IMG/VR virus record: IMGVR_UViG_3300010885_040298
Location: 1 to 45,425 of that record
Direction: 5' to 3' (one strand)
DNA from: a virus
Length of the DNA stretch: 45,425 nt
Both the position numbers and the translations under genes were made by a program. Under the pieces are notes generated by a model. It ran no database searches, was not told where the DNA came from, and worked only from the letters and a program-made list of their open reading frames with translations. Shown here piece by piece: positions 9,501 to 21,400 of the stretch (its first letter is position 1; each line of letters opens with the position of its first letter).

Positions 9501-10015
9501 TACGAGACACCACCGGCACAGTGATACAGCCTGATACGCCAACCATTGACGAATTATCAACAGCGTATCAAGGGTTACAAGATTATAAAATGATTTCAGA
9601 CAACATTGTGTTGAATTCTGTAAATTTTAAACCGTTATTTGGGGCCAAGGCTGCACAGCAATTGAAAGCAACCATCAAGGTCATCAAGGCACAAAATTCC
9701 ACAGCCAGCACCAGCGAAATCAAAAGCAGTGTGGTAACTGAAATGAACAGTTATTTTTCCATTGACAAATGGAATTTTGGCGATACATTTTATTTTTCAG
9801 AGTTGGCAGCATATCTACACCGCCAACTGGGAACCATTATAAGTTCAGTGGTGTTGGTGCCATTGGATACTCAGAAAAGTTTTGGAGACCTTTATGAAAT
9901 CAGGTCTCAACCCAATGAAATTTTTGTCAACGCAGCTGATATAACCAACATTGATGTGATAGACGCATTGACCAGTACCAATCTACGAACAGCACCAGGC
10001 AGCGGAGTTATCTAA
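6548..10015 (+). CDS. 6: gp6-like baseplate wedge protein
   Basis: 1155 aa, longer than T4 gp6 (about 660 aa). The N-terminal ~120 residues are typical of the gp6/gpJ-like family: FRKSFVDYLRLYYPETFNDY-type segment, then IALLDVMAFMGQALAFRTDL and NTRENYLDTAERRDSVVRLA, followed by SYTAKRNTAAEG. In T4 two gp6 chains clamp each wedge and form the iris ring. Residues ~836-850 carry DADNDGVPDDPD, a thrombospondin type 3-like calcium loop. The C-terminal ~150 residues (FSELAAYLHRQLGTIISSVV) resemble the conserved gp6 end, so the extra length is internal. The stop overlaps the next ATG (TAATG). Confidence 0.92.
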   Translation: MATTTRQTAIFGVEDWKQIYQTYREADFQSYDFETLRKSFVDYLRLYYPETFNDYIESSEFIALLDVMAFMGQALAFRTDLNTRENYLDTAERRDSVVRLANLVSYTAKRNTAAEGMLKVFDVTTTENVVDYNGVNLSNVTVNWADPTNPDWQEQFTAIINAALVDTQRVGRPGNRQTILGVRTEEYAVNLVPGFLPVIPYAATIDGVNMPFEAVTATSIGRDYVYEPSPVPSTAFNVLFRSDQLGFSSANTGYFFLFKQGILTNTDFNLAERISNRTVNINVDGVNNTDRWVFQLDNLGNINREWTYVQSVYAAAAEQTVALRPIYSTTSRSNDQITLVFGDGVFSEIPTGIFRCYTRASNGLQYIINPADMQNVAIPISYTDRNGNLQTITFTCGITQPVTNSQARESIDAIKQRAPARYYTQNRMVNGEDYNLFPYTEYNSIVKSKALNRSSIGTSRYLDLVDNTGKYSSTNTFSSDGAVWEQNILPTELFTYINRNDIADFVTNTAQPQLDQATMKQFYYANFPRVTINTGTTALSTWNQSTTLANETTGYFRNAIVSATWPNGTPIPVGTSTTSDFKYVQVGSLIQFVAPTINGVTYYFDRNNKLQPGTPSKPDERTEIWAAAQAIIGDGYNGGVGNLLSGSGPITINNFVPTGAVVQEIIPLFVTDLPTILEQQIAEQMLLFRNFGLGYDSLGTITGTIGNWYLITSTNLDTSADWSQTTPGAAGNTSGINSDASWLAQFVVQNQNYTVTFRGLAYYFGSVLQTRFFFYDDQLVYDSRTGTVIKDFINVLAMNTKPNSTLPLEGDVYMNIIGQPVESDGYVDDFQVLVSYRDADNDGVPDDPDFFDTIVGTTSTSGPFVFFQQTVDFDNLQRYLLVEQDVVNYDYATIDDLELVKSEWSPGQVFYTYDDDAFYLLSVSITGSRTLVEQTGWIAQSGRQQLYFQYRHNSPLTNRIDPGTTNIIDLYVVTLSYYTAYQNWIRDTTGTVIQPDTPTIDELSTAYQGLQDYKMISDNIVLNSVNFKPLFGAKAAQQLKATIKVIKAQNSTASTSEIKSSVVTEMNSYFSIDKWNFGDTFYFSELAAYLHRQLGTIISSVVLVPLDTQKSFGDLYEIRSQPNEIFVNAADITNIDVIDALTSTNLRTAPGSGVI

Positions 10016-13000
10016 TGGCCAAAATACGCAGCGTAGATTTTTTACCTGAAATTTTTCAGACCGACGTCAACAAGCAGTTCCTGGCAGCCACTCTGGACCA
10101 GTTGATTCAAGAACCCAAGTTTAAAAAGACTCAAGGATTTATTGGGCGCACAGTTGGTCCTGGAGTTGATCCAAATGACAAATACGTGATTGAACCAACT
10201 GTGGCTCGCACTGTTTATCAACTGGAACCGGGCATCATCAGTCTCAAACCAGATACTGACATTGTTGACGATGCAATCACTTATCCTGGTTTACTAGATA
10301 GTATTGATTATCAAGGTGGCGACAGTACTAGACCAGATAGATTATTTGCCAGCGAATATTATACTTGGGATCCGTTTGTCAATTGGGATACCTTTATCAA
10401 TTTTAGTCAATATTTTTGGTTGCCAAATGGTCCAGATGCAGTGGAGGTAAACGCCACTGGTGTGCCATTGACCAATGAGTTTGTGGTCGATCGTGCCAAT
10501 GGTGTTTATACCATGTCAGACTTGCAAGGAAATAACCCCACAATAGAGTTAGTGCGTGGTGGCAACTATACTTTTCAAGTGGCACAAAATGACAAAGAAA
10601 CTGTAAATTATCGCGTGACAAATCAGGGAACCAGTGCGTATGTAATTGATTTTGCCAACAACCCCACGTTGACATTGACTCGAGGCAATACATATGTGTT
10701 TACTATCAATCTCACTGGAGTTTATCCTTTTTACATCAAAACATTGCCCACCACTGGATTGACCAACATATACAGTTCGGGCGTGACCAATAATGGTGCT
10801 GCCACTGGTCTAATAACGTTTGTTGTGCCGCAAGATGCTCCTGATACTTTGTACTATGCAGCATCTACCCAATCAAACATGCAAGGACAAATCACTGTGA
10901 TAGATGGTACGCCCGGCACAGGACCTGGATTTTGGATTCAGGCTGCACCTGGAATTTCTGGAACCTTACCGGCCACACCCAACATCAGCTCGCGTGATGT
11001 GTATGGAGTTACAAACAACGGCGAAGACTTGGGCACAATTGAATTTAATGTGCCGGTTAAAACTGCACAAGATTTTTATTATCAATTGCCCAGCACTAGC
11101 AATATTGATTTAGTTACTGATTTAACGTTTGATCAGATTAACAATGCCGAAGTGGCAGTTTTTTTAACAACATACGGCGGCATAGACGGGATAACGTCGC
11201 TTGACGGAAGAACACTGATATTTAAATCTGTGCTTGATGGCACCCCAAATGGTTGGAGAATTTCTTATATTAATGTCAGCGGGGTTGACTATATCCAACT
11301 GACTGAAATAATTACAATAGAAACATTAACAAAGTTTTCTATTCTATACGGAAATGTATATGCCAGTACCAGTTGGTATAAAAATGCAACAGGAATATTG
11401 GAACAAATTCCATTGTTGACCGCAGCACAAGATACATTGTATTATCAAGACGGAACTGATCCTGAAATATTTGGCCGAGTTAGATTGATTGAACAAACCC
11501 AAAGTTCTACATTATACATTGAAGAAATATTGGGCAAAACAACGTACACCAGCCCCAATGGGGTGGCCTTTTCCAATGGTCTAAAAGTTAAATTTGTGGG
11601 TGATGTATCTCCCACTAGTTACGACAACCAAGAATATTATATCAATGGTGTGGGCACTGCTATTGAATTACTTCCAGTAACAAATTTTATCACTCCAGAA
11701 ACATATGTGGTCAACAATAATGACAGCAGTTTGCCCATTCCCGAAAACTCTGACTACTTGACTATCAGTCGGGCCAGCCCTGACCTCAACGCTTGGACAC
11801 GCAGTAACCGGTGGTTTCATATTGATGTTATCAATGCCACAGCTGAATACAACAACATTCAAGTGACTGTTGACAATACCTATCGAGCAAAACGTCCTAT
11901 TATTGAATTTCGTGCCGGGCTACGATTGTATAATATGGGCACTCAAGGTAAGCAACCAGTCAATGTGATTGATTTTGAAGAGTCTGATGCATTTAGCAAT
12001 GTAGAAGGAAGTACCAGTTATTCAGTTGATGGTTATGAATTAGTCACTGGCAGTCGAGTTATTTTTGCAGCCGACGAAGACGCAAATGTTCGTAACAAAA
12101 TTTGGTCAGTTACTTTTGTTGTGCCAGACTCAATACCTCCATTGATTGCACAACCAATCATCAATTTAATACTGGCACAAGATGGTGATATATCATACGA
12201 TCAAAGCACTGTGTGCCTCGACGGCAGTACCTTGGTGGGATTGACATTTTGGTATGACGGAATCGACTGGATCCAAGCACAACTCAAAACAAAAATACAA
12301 CAAGCACCGTTGTTCAATGTGTACAACTCAGACGAAGTGAGTTTTGGTAATGCTGTTACATATCCGTCGAGTACATTTGTTGGCAGCAAGTTGTTTTCAT
12401 ATGCACAAGGCACCACTGGCATACTAGATACTGTATTGCAATTCCCGTTGCAATATCTCAATCTAAATAATGTTGGCGATATTGTGTTTGAAAATAACAT
12501 GTATAAAGATACATTTTTGTATGTGCGTGACAATGTCAGCACGTCAGAAAACATAAGTTCAGGATTTGCAAGAGAATACACAACTAGAACAATCTACAAT
12601 CAACAGTTGGGATGGAATACTGCTGCAACAGCATCACAGATTCGACAACAGTTTAAATTCATATATGATGGCCAGCCATTAAAACTGGACATACAATCGC
12701 AAAGTGATGGTATTGTACCAGCAGTCAAAATATATGTTGGCAGCAAGTTTAAAGACCCAGGCACCTATGTTGTACAAACTGGATCAGACACTACCACAAT
12801 CACGCTGGACAACACCTATGCTCTAGATGACATAATTGAAGTGCTGGCGCTGAGTGATCAAACCAGTCAAGTGGCATTTTATCAAGTGCCCATCAATTTA
12901 GAAAATAATCCACTGAATGGCAATTCTGATCAGTTCACGTTGGGTACCATTCGCACACATTACGAAAGTATATGCGAAAATTTAATCTTGCTGAATGGGC

Positions 13001-15462
13001 CAGTAAATGGTGCTAACAATACCAGAGATCTCGGAAACATTGGCCCATACGGGCTGATTATTTTACAACAAAGTGCGCCATTGACATTGGCTGGATACTT
13101 CAATCGCAGCAAAGACTATAATATCTTTGCCAGCTTGCAATACAATGCAAGAGAATATCAAAAGTTTAAAAATTTAATGTTGAACGAAATTACCACATTA
13201 AGTTTGCAAAACTACGAAACCCCAGCAGAAATTTTAACACTGGCAACTGCTAATATAACCAGTGGCCGGACCGAGACCAATCCATTCTATTGGTCAGATA
13301 TGCTGCCCTCCGGATCAGTTTACACTCAAACCAAATACACAGTGAGTTTGATCACCACCAATGTGTTTGACACTGTGCAAACATATAACTATACTTCTGC
13401 CAACTATCTTGGACTGCTGGTATACAAAGGAGAAGTGCTACTGACTCGAGGGATTGACTATGTGGTGGCAACAGATGGTCCACGTATCACAATATCCACA
13501 GTATTGGCAGTGGGCAATGTCATTACCATCCAGGAATTTTCTGCCACCTATGGTAATTTTGTTCCCAACACTCCAACCAAACTGGGGTTGTACCCAGCGT
13601 TTCTGCCAGAGATTCGATTGGTAAAAACTACCACAGGGAACACTGGGGTTATTGTGGGGCACGATGGTAGCCAAACTCCAGTGTTTGATGATGTGAGAGA
13701 TCAGGTGCTGCTGGAATTTGAAACGAGAATTTATAACAATCTAAAATTAGATGGCAATCCAGTGCCAATCAACGTGGCTGACGTTATTCCCGGACAATTT
13801 CGTGACACTGGATATACCTCGGCAGAAGTCAATGCTATTTTGAACACAGATTTTTTAAGTTATGTTGGATGGAACAAATTAGATTTCAACACACAAAGTT
13901 ACAAAGCAAACAATGAATTCTCTTGGAATTACAGCGGAAGTCAAAATAAATTAACAACAACACAAAATTTGATAGGTGCCTGGCGCGGCATCTATAGATA
14001 TTTTTATGACACACAGGATCCAGCAGCCACCCCTTGGGAAATGTTGGGATTTGCAATTGAACCCACTTGGTGGCAAACTGTATATGGTGCCGCTCCGTAT
14101 ACCAGCGATAACCTTGTACTGTGGGATGATCTTGAAGCAGGAATTGTAGCAGACCCTGCTGGCAGTTATGTACTACCAGCATATGTTCGACCTGGATTGA
14201 GTCAGGTAATTCCTGTGGACTCACAAGGCAATTTACTAAGCCCGTTCAACTGTGTGGTTGGCAATTACAATGACACCACTTTTCAGAAAAGTTGGGCTGT
14301 GGGAGATGGCAGCCCAGTTGAGTCGTCTTGGTGGAATAGCAGTGCATATCCGTTTGCAGCAATGAAATTGTTGGCGCTGACTGTGCCGGCTAAATTTTAC
14401 ACATTGTTTGCAGACCGGGACCTGTATCGTTATCAATCAGAATTTGGTCAATACTTATACAACAATCGCTATCGATTGGATGCCAATGGTATTGAAGTGT
14501 ACGGCAATGGCACAAGCAAGGCCAGTTATGTCAATTGGATTGTGGATTACAACAGAGTTTCGGGGCTTGATAGCACTCAAAATCTCACTGCTGCCCTGTC
14601 CAGCATTGATGTGAGATTATGCTATCGACTGGCATCTTTTTCTGACAAACAATATATCAAACTTTATACTGAAAAGTCCAGCCCTAACAGTGTGAACTCC
14701 ACGTTGCAAATTCCCGACGAAAGTTATGATCTACTGTTGTATAAAAATCAACCGTTTGATCGAGTAATTTACAGCTCGGTGGTGATACAGCAAGTGCAAG
14801 GCGGCTATACAGTATATGGATATTCAACCACCCAACCTTATTTTAACACACTAGTAAGTCAGTTGACTGGCCGACTGAAACCATACACAGTGGGAGACGT
14901 TACTATTCGTGTGCCCACCGTCTACACTCAAAACGTAGCCACTGTGCCGTATGGATATGTGTTTACCAATCAAACCAGTGTGGCAGATTTTTTATTGAGT
15001 TATGGACAACTGTTGAGTGAACAAGGGTTGGAATTTACTGATCGTATGAATGGATATCAACTGGACTGGAATCAGATGGTTGGTGAATTTTTATATTGGA
15101 GTCAACAAGGGTGGGGTATAAATTCATTGATCAACTTGAATCCACTGGCTGGCGCATTGACCATAACCAAACCAGGGGCTGTGGTAGACAGTGTGGTTGC
15201 ACAAACAAGCGAAAATGTTTTGCTAGATCAAAACAAAAAAGAATTGGCAACTCGCAATATCAATATTGTTCGTCTTGATAATACCATGGTGTTACAACCA
15301 CTGACTGATCAAAGTTTAAGTTTTGCTGATTTGCGATTTACCAATTTTGAACACATGATTGTGTTGAACAATAAGAGTGTGTTTGGCGATTTGATATATC
15401 AACCTATCACCGGGGCTCGGCAAAGCAGATTGTCCTTTACAGGAACCACAACCACTGAGTAG
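10015..15462 (+). CDS. Giant baseplate/tail structural protein (gp7 position), with cupredoxin-like domain
   Basis: 1815 aa, coupled to gp6 by a TAATG overlap. The N-terminus (MAKIRSVDFLPEIFQTDVNK) and a long beta-rich body suggest a virion protein. By position after gp6 it could be the counterpart of T4 gp7, but I see no motif that proves it. Residues ~211-297 (from ANNPTLTLTRGNTYVF through YPFYIK to TLYYAASTQSNMQGQI) match a cupredoxin-like domain I associate with marine phage structural proteins. The usual copper ligands are replaced (His by Tyr in YPF, Cys and His by Ala and Gln), leaving only the Met. A second, partial copy follows at ~298-365 (VTNNGEDLGTIEFNVP, YYQLPSTSNI). The C-terminal third has several Trp/Tyr-rich patches. 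No membrane segment. Confidence 0.8.
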   Translation: MAKIRSVDFLPEIFQTDVNKQFLAATLDQLIQEPKFKKTQGFIGRTVGPGVDPNDKYVIEPTVARTVYQLEPGIISLKPDTDIVDDAITYPGLLDSIDYQGGDSTRPDRLFASEYYTWDPFVNWDTFINFSQYFWLPNGPDAVEVNATGVPLTNEFVVDRANGVYTMSDLQGNNPTIELVRGGNYTFQVAQNDKETVNYRVTNQGTSAYVIDFANNPTLTLTRGNTYVFTINLTGVYPFYIKTLPTTGLTNIYSSGVTNNGAATGLITFVVPQDAPDTLYYAASTQSNMQGQITVIDGTPGTGPGFWIQAAPGISGTLPATPNISSRDVYGVTNNGEDLGTIEFNVPVKTAQDFYYQLPSTSNIDLVTDLTFDQINNAEVAVFLTTYGGIDGITSLDGRTLIFKSVLDGTPNGWRISYINVSGVDYIQLTEIITIETLTKFSILYGNVYASTSWYKNATGILEQIPLLTAAQDTLYYQDGTDPEIFGRVRLIEQTQSSTLYIEEILGKTTYTSPNGVAFSNGLKVKFVGDVSPTSYDNQEYYINGVGTAIELLPVTNFITPETYVVNNNDSSLPIPENSDYLTISRASPDLNAWTRSNRWFHIDVINATAEYNNIQVTVDNTYRAKRPIIEFRAGLRLYNMGTQGKQPVNVIDFEESDAFSNVEGSTSYSVDGYELVTGSRVIFAADEDANVRNKIWSVTFVVPDSIPPLIAQPIINLILAQDGDISYDQSTVCLDGSTLVGLTFWYDGIDWIQAQLKTKIQQAPLFNVYNSDEVSFGNAVTYPSSTFVGSKLFSYAQGTTGILDTVLQFPLQYLNLNNVGDIVFENNMYKDTFLYVRDNVSTSENISSGFAREYTTRTIYNQQLGWNTAATASQIRQQFKFIYDGQPLKLDIQSQSDGIVPAVKIYVGSKFKDPGTYVVQTGSDTTTITLDNTYALDDIIEVLALSDQTSQVAFYQVPINLENNPLNGNSDQFTLGTIRTHYESICENLILLNGPVNGANNTRDLGNIGPYGLIILQQSAPLTLAGYFNRSKDYNIFASLQYNAREYQKFKNLMLNEITTLSLQNYETPAEILTLATANITSGRTETNPFYWSDMLPSGSVYTQTKYTVSLITTNVFDTVQTYNYTSANYLGLLVYKGEVLLTRGIDYVVATDGPRITISTVLAVGNVITIQEFSATYGNFVPNTPTKLGLYPAFLPEIRLVKTTTGNTGVIVGHDGSQTPVFDDVRDQVLLEFETRIYNNLKLDGNPVPINVADVIPGQFRDTGYTSAEVNAILNTDFLSYVGWNKLDFNTQSYKANNEFSWNYSGSQNKLTTTQNLIGAWRGIYRYFYDTQDPAATPWEMLGFAIEPTWWQTVYGAAPYTSDNLVLWDDLEAGIVADPAGSYVLPAYVRPGLSQVIPVDSQGNLLSPFNCVVGNYNDTTFQKSWAVGDGSPVESSWWNSSAYPFAAMKLLALTVPAKFYTLFADRDLYRYQSEFGQYLYNNRYRLDANGIEVYGNGTSKASYVNWIVDYNRVSGLDSTQNLTAALSSIDVRLCYRLASFSDKQYIKLYTEKSSPNSVNSTLQIPDESYDLLLYKNQPFDRVIYSSVVIQQVQGGYTVYGYSTTQPYFNTLVSQLTGRLKPYTVGDVTIRVPTVYTQNVATVPYGYVFTNQTSVADFLLSYGQLLSEQGLEFTDRMNGYQLDWNQMVGEFLYWSQQGWGINSLINLNPLAGALTITKPGAVVDSVVAQTSENVLLDQNKKELATRNINIVRLDNTMVLQPLTDQSLSFADLRFTNFEHMIVLNNKSVFGDLIYQPITGARQSRLSFTGTTTTE

Positions 15463-15471
15463 AATGGAACT

Positions 15472-18400
15472 GTGGATGCACAAGGTTTTATTCTCAATCA
15501 AGACAATGTTGAAGAATGGACTGGTCTTAAAAAATATACCAAAGGACAGATTGTCAAATATAAAAATCAATACTGGTCGGCGCTGACAATTGTCAACCCA
15601 TCAGCAAAATTTGATTTCAATCAATGGGTCAAGAGTGATTACTCACAAATTGAGTTGGGGTTGTTGCCTAATATTGCCAACAAAGCCAATCAATTGCAAA
15701 ACTCATACAGTGTTAACACTGCCAATTTGGAAAACGACAACGACATATTAAGTTATGGGCTGATTGGATTTAGGCCACGAGAATACATGGCAGCATTAAA
15801 CCTTGACGATGTGAGTCAGGTAAATGTGTATTCACAATTCCTAGGTAGCAAAGGCACAATTTTATCTGCAGAACTACTGAGTCAGGCCAATCTAGGCAAA
15901 GAATCTGCCGACTATGACATTTATGAAAATTGGGCAGTACAACGTGCAGTATACGGGGCAAATGCCAATCGCAGTTTTGTTGAATTGAGATTAGATCGTG
16001 CTTTGCTAAGTTCCAATCCCGGTTTGGTTCAAGTGATACAGCCATTGCAAACAAGTCAAGCAGATCAAACCATTTTGTTGTCGGATGTTTGGAAACAAAG
16101 CTATAAATTGTCGTCCACACAATTTTTACCTACCACTCTGACACAGGTAACTGATATTGCGTTGCCCACAGCCGGCTATGTGAATTTGGAAGATGCAGAT
16201 ATCACAACATTTGACTTGGGTGCCCGCAGTACCATTGCTGCCAATTTGAATGCAGTACAAGTTGGAGCCACGGTGTGGGTGGCAAAAGTCAACAACTATG
16301 ATTGGGATATCTATCGTTGTGTCAGTATACCAGGGTTCATTGACCATATCTGTGACAATCTCGACGGCACAAGTATTGTAAACTTTACCAAACCACACAA
16401 CTTGACTGTGGGACAACGATTGATAATCAAACAATTCAGCATGAATGTTGATGGAATATATCGTGTGTTGACCATTGACACTGTGAATCGAATTACCATA
16501 GCGTATTCGTTTGTGGCCGGACAACAGACTGTGGTCACCGGAACAGGTATTGGATTTATTCTGCAAACGCAACGAGTGTCGCAAGCTAGTGATATTGTGG
16601 ATCTTCCTTATACCAATGACATACAAACTGGTGCCAGAGTCTGGGTAGACAATGATGGCGACGGCTTGTGGACAGTTTTAGAAAAACAAAATCAGTTCAC
16701 TGATGTGATTGAGCTGGCCCCCGAACTATTAGATGCCACTGAACAATACGGTCAAAGTGTTGCCCAGGCCAGAAACCGATTTGCTGCCTTGGTTGGCAGT
16801 CCACGATACGGATTCCCCACAGGCTCAGAAAAAGGCGGCGTGTATGTTTATGTTAAAAATTATGCTGATCAGTATGCACCAGTAAGTCCAATTGTTGGGG
16901 ATGCTGTGTTGACATTGGATATCAGCGGTGTTCGCGGATATGGTAATGCTGTGGATTTTGGCAATCAATCCTGGGCTGCTGCCGGAGCCAGTAAAAGTTT
17001 AGGTCCCGCCGGTCAATCTGATGTTGGATATGCCGCAGTTATCTTTAGAGACCCAGTGTTAGGAGCACCGGGATCAATTCCTTATGTGCAATGGCAGTTG
17101 TTGGTGCCGCCAGAACTGCCTAACACTGTGGTGGCAGGTGAATTTGGATATAGCGTAGCAGTCAGCAGTGACGAACGATGGCTGTACATTGGAGCACCGG
17201 GCGCAAACAAAGTATATGCGTATGGACAAGTGGATTGGCAAAATCAATATGTCCGAGCAGCCGGCGACGGCATCACAACAACATACAACATAGCCAACAC
17301 TATACAAATTGGCCAGAGCACCCAACTGAATGTTACTATAGACGGAGCCAGCCAAATAATAAATGTTGACTACACTGTGGCTGGTGATTTATCGTCAGTA
17401 ACATTTACCACAGCGCCAGCAGCAGCAGCCGTGATTAATATTGCTAGAATTAGCAAGAAGAATATTGACGCTGATTATTATTATAATGTAACTCAAACCA
17501 CCACGTCAGGCGGCGGCAGCGGTGCTGAATTTACCATCTATAGACAACGCAACCAAGTTGGCCAACCCGGAGCCACCTATGGTGAAGTTGGTGTGACTTC
17601 CGGCGGCAGTGGATATGCTGTGGCAAACACCATAACATTTGCATCTAGTAAATTTGGAGGTACTGCCAATTTAGTACTCACTGTGGCCAGCATTGGTCCC
17701 GGCGGATCAGTGGCAACATTCACCATTGCGTACTCTCCAGGCAGTCTAATATCAGCATTCTCGTTGAATGAATATTTCTTCACTGCCACTGACATATACT
17801 CATTCTCAGTATATGTGGATGGAGTATTATATCGTCCAATATTAGATTATGATTTTGATGCTGACTCCAGCTCAATAGCAGATCTTGACCTGACATTTGT
17901 TCTGCCTGATGGTACAACTCCTATAAATGCCACCACTTATCCAGCGGCTGGCACACTGATTACAATTCAAGCCAAGGCCTACTACGAATATGTTGACACA
18001 TTGACTGTGTCTGGCCTAGCAGTGGATGCCCGATTTGGTCATAGCATAACAACAACAACTGATGGACGTCAAGTACTAATTGGGTGCAAAGACGAAGATA
18101 TCGACGGCAATGTGGATGCCGGCAGTGTGTATGTGTTTGATAGAAATGTTCAACGATTTATATACGGATCTGACCCAAGTTCTACTACATTTACTGTGCT
18201 AGGAACTGTGGCTGAACCGGTTAGTGTTATTGTGAACAATGTATTTTTGATCAATCAAACCAATACAGTGATTAATGCCCCGGACAGTTTCACAGTGAGT
18301 GGTAATAATGTCACAATTAATTCAGATTTACAAGTTGGTGATGTGATAGAGATTGAAACCAATCAATTCTCGCAGATGCAACAAATTAACAAAGATACAG

Positions 18401-21400
18401 TGACAGAATTTACTAACTTTGGCCAGTCAGTTGACATCTGTATTTACAATTGCAGTTTGTATGTTGGCGCCCCACAGGATAGCACAGATGGATGGAAGTC
18501 AGGATTGGTGCAACGCAGCGTGAATCAAAGTAGAGTATATGGCATCATAACCAGCACCGTGGTCGATCCTGTGTTGGACAATGGTGATACAATCCGAGTG
18601 AACAATATTGATGTTGCTGTGCCTGTTGCTCCCAATCAAAATATAACCGGGTTGGCTGCTGCAATAAATGCTGCTGTGCCAAATGTCACAGCCACTGCAA
18701 GTGCTGGCCTATTGACCATTAGAGTGACAAATTTTGATTCAGCTGCGCCAGGCAACAAACTACAAGTTGCACCTGGCAGCATTGGCACAACATTTGAAGA
18801 TTTAGGGTTTGATACATTTGTATATACTCAAAGTATATACAGTCCATATCCTGTGGATTTTGCCGGGTTTGGATCAAGCATCAGTATCAATGACACTGCT
18901 GCTAATTTGGTTGTTGGTGCACCACGCGGCACACTGTATTCAGTTACTGAGTTTGATGACGACACCACATTCTTTGATGACAAGAGCACAATATTTTTCT
19001 CTATTGTCACGCAGAGTGGTGCAGTTTACACATATGATTATTTGCACAGTGCCGACGAAAGTGTCAGCAATCCAGGTATGTTTGCATTTGGATTGCAAAT
19101 ATACGACACAAACATATATCCCTATGACACATATGGCACAGCAGTAAGTTATGTGGATGGAGTGCTCATGGTGGGTGCACCGGGCAATGACGCAACTGCC
19201 GATGACAGTTCAGGATCCAATTATGGTCGTGTGTTTGTGTCTGAGAATCCCACAAGAACGCCTGCCTGGGTGCCAATTAGAGTTCAACAACCAGTGGTTG
19301 ACATTAGATTGTTGAATTCTGTGTTTATGTATGATCGATTGACATCGGCAAGAACTGAGCAGTTTGATTTCTTTGATCCATTGCAAGGAAAAATATTAGG
19401 GGCTGCCAGACAAAATATTGATTATATCAGTGGCATTGATCCAGCAGCATACAATGTGGGATCAAACAGCAGCACTGGTAATAGATGGACTGCTGAACAT
19501 GTGGGAGAAATATGGTGGAACATCAGCATGGTGCGATTCATTGATCCCAATCAAGATGATATTGTGTATGCCAGTCGCCGATGGGGGCAAGTGTTTCCGG
19601 GCAGTTCAATTGACATGTATCAATGGATACAATCAGCTGTGCCACCAGGCCTGTATACTGGTCCAGGTACTCCGCAGAACATATTGTCATACACAGTGAA
19701 TTCTCAATTGGGAATTGACGGAGTGTTTAATACATATTATTATTTCTGGGTGCGAGGACTGCTCACGGTATCTAGCAAGCAAGGAAAAACACTGGCCGCA
19801 CAAACAGTGGCCAACTATATTGAAAATCCCAAAGCTTCAGGTATACCATATATTGCACCAGTCAACGCCAGTACAGTTGCAATATACAATGCTACCGATG
19901 TAATTCAAGCATCAGATACCATTATTAATATTGAATTTGATCAAGAATATACTGACAGCAATGTTCATGTGGAATACGAACTGATTGCACAAGACAAAGC
20001 AGACGGATTTTTAAGCAATAATCTCTATCGCAAGTTGCAAGACAGTTTGTGCGGCATCGACACTGCTGGTAATATTGTGCCAGATCCAAACTTAAATCCA
20101 GCAGAACGTTATGGGGTGCAGTTCCGCCCAAGACAAAGTATGTTTGTGGATCGATATGAAGCATTGAAAAATTATATCACTCGTGCAAATACTGTGTTTG
20201 CTCGGTATCCAATGGCAGAAAACAAGAATTTTACCTTGTTAAACAGCAGTGAATCAGAACCATCATCGTCCACTGGCTCGCAGGTCAATTGGAATTTGCG
20301 AGTGGCAAATTTAGAAATCCTGGGATTCCAAAACATTGATATTGTGCCACTTGGCTACAAATACCTAGTGGTCAGTGACAGTCTCAACAACGGGTTATGG
20401 ACCATTTATGTGGTTCAATACGGCCAAGGTGTGTTGTCTGCTGTGAGAGAATTGGCATTGATTCAGGTGCAAAACTACGATACCAAGAGATATTGGAGTT
20501 ACATCAATTGGTACTTGCCTGGGTACAATTCCAGCACTGCTGTGATTGCGGAAGTTCCTAACTACAGTGCATTGGCCACGTTGTCGCTGGCTGTGGGATC
20601 AAGTGTGCGAGTCACTGCCAATGCTCAAGGCAAATTTGAAATTTATTTGCTCACTGATATAAGATGGGAACGAGTTGGACTAGAAAGTGGTACCATTGAA
20701 CTTTCTGCAGAACTATACAACTATTCTCTAGGACGATTTGGGTTTGATGTTGAAGTATTTGATGCACAATACTTTGATCAAGAACCTGTGATTGAAACAC
20801 GAAAAATTATTCAAGCCATTAACGAAGAATTGTTCGTGGGAGAATTATTAATTGAACGCAACAAATCATTGATGTTGATGTTTAATTTTGTATTAAGTGA
20901 GTTTTCGGCCCCAGAATGGTTGGTCAAAACATCATTGATTGACGTTGATCACCGAATTCGTAATCTAGAACCGTTCCAAAATTATCGAAAGGACAATCAA
21001 GAGTTTGTGTTGGATTATATTAAAGAAGTCAAACCATATCATGTGCAGATACGTGAATTTAACTTGTTGTACAACGGGCAAGATTCATATGCTGGTGATA
21101 TGAGTGACTTTGATGTGCCTGCATACTACAATACCAATTTGGTCGTACCGCAATATACCAGCCCAATTTTAAATATCGACGACACAACTGATCCTCGGTA
21201 TCAACAGCCATACCTGCATGCCACAGCACAGCAAGATAATATTTCCAGTGACACCTCACCCAACAGCCTGGTATGGCAAGCATGGCCATACAGTCAATGG
21301 TATAACAACTACTTGTTGACTTTGCAAAGTATCCAGATTGTCAATGCTGGATCAGGATATACAGAAGCGCCTACCGTGACCATTGTGGGCGATGCTGAAA

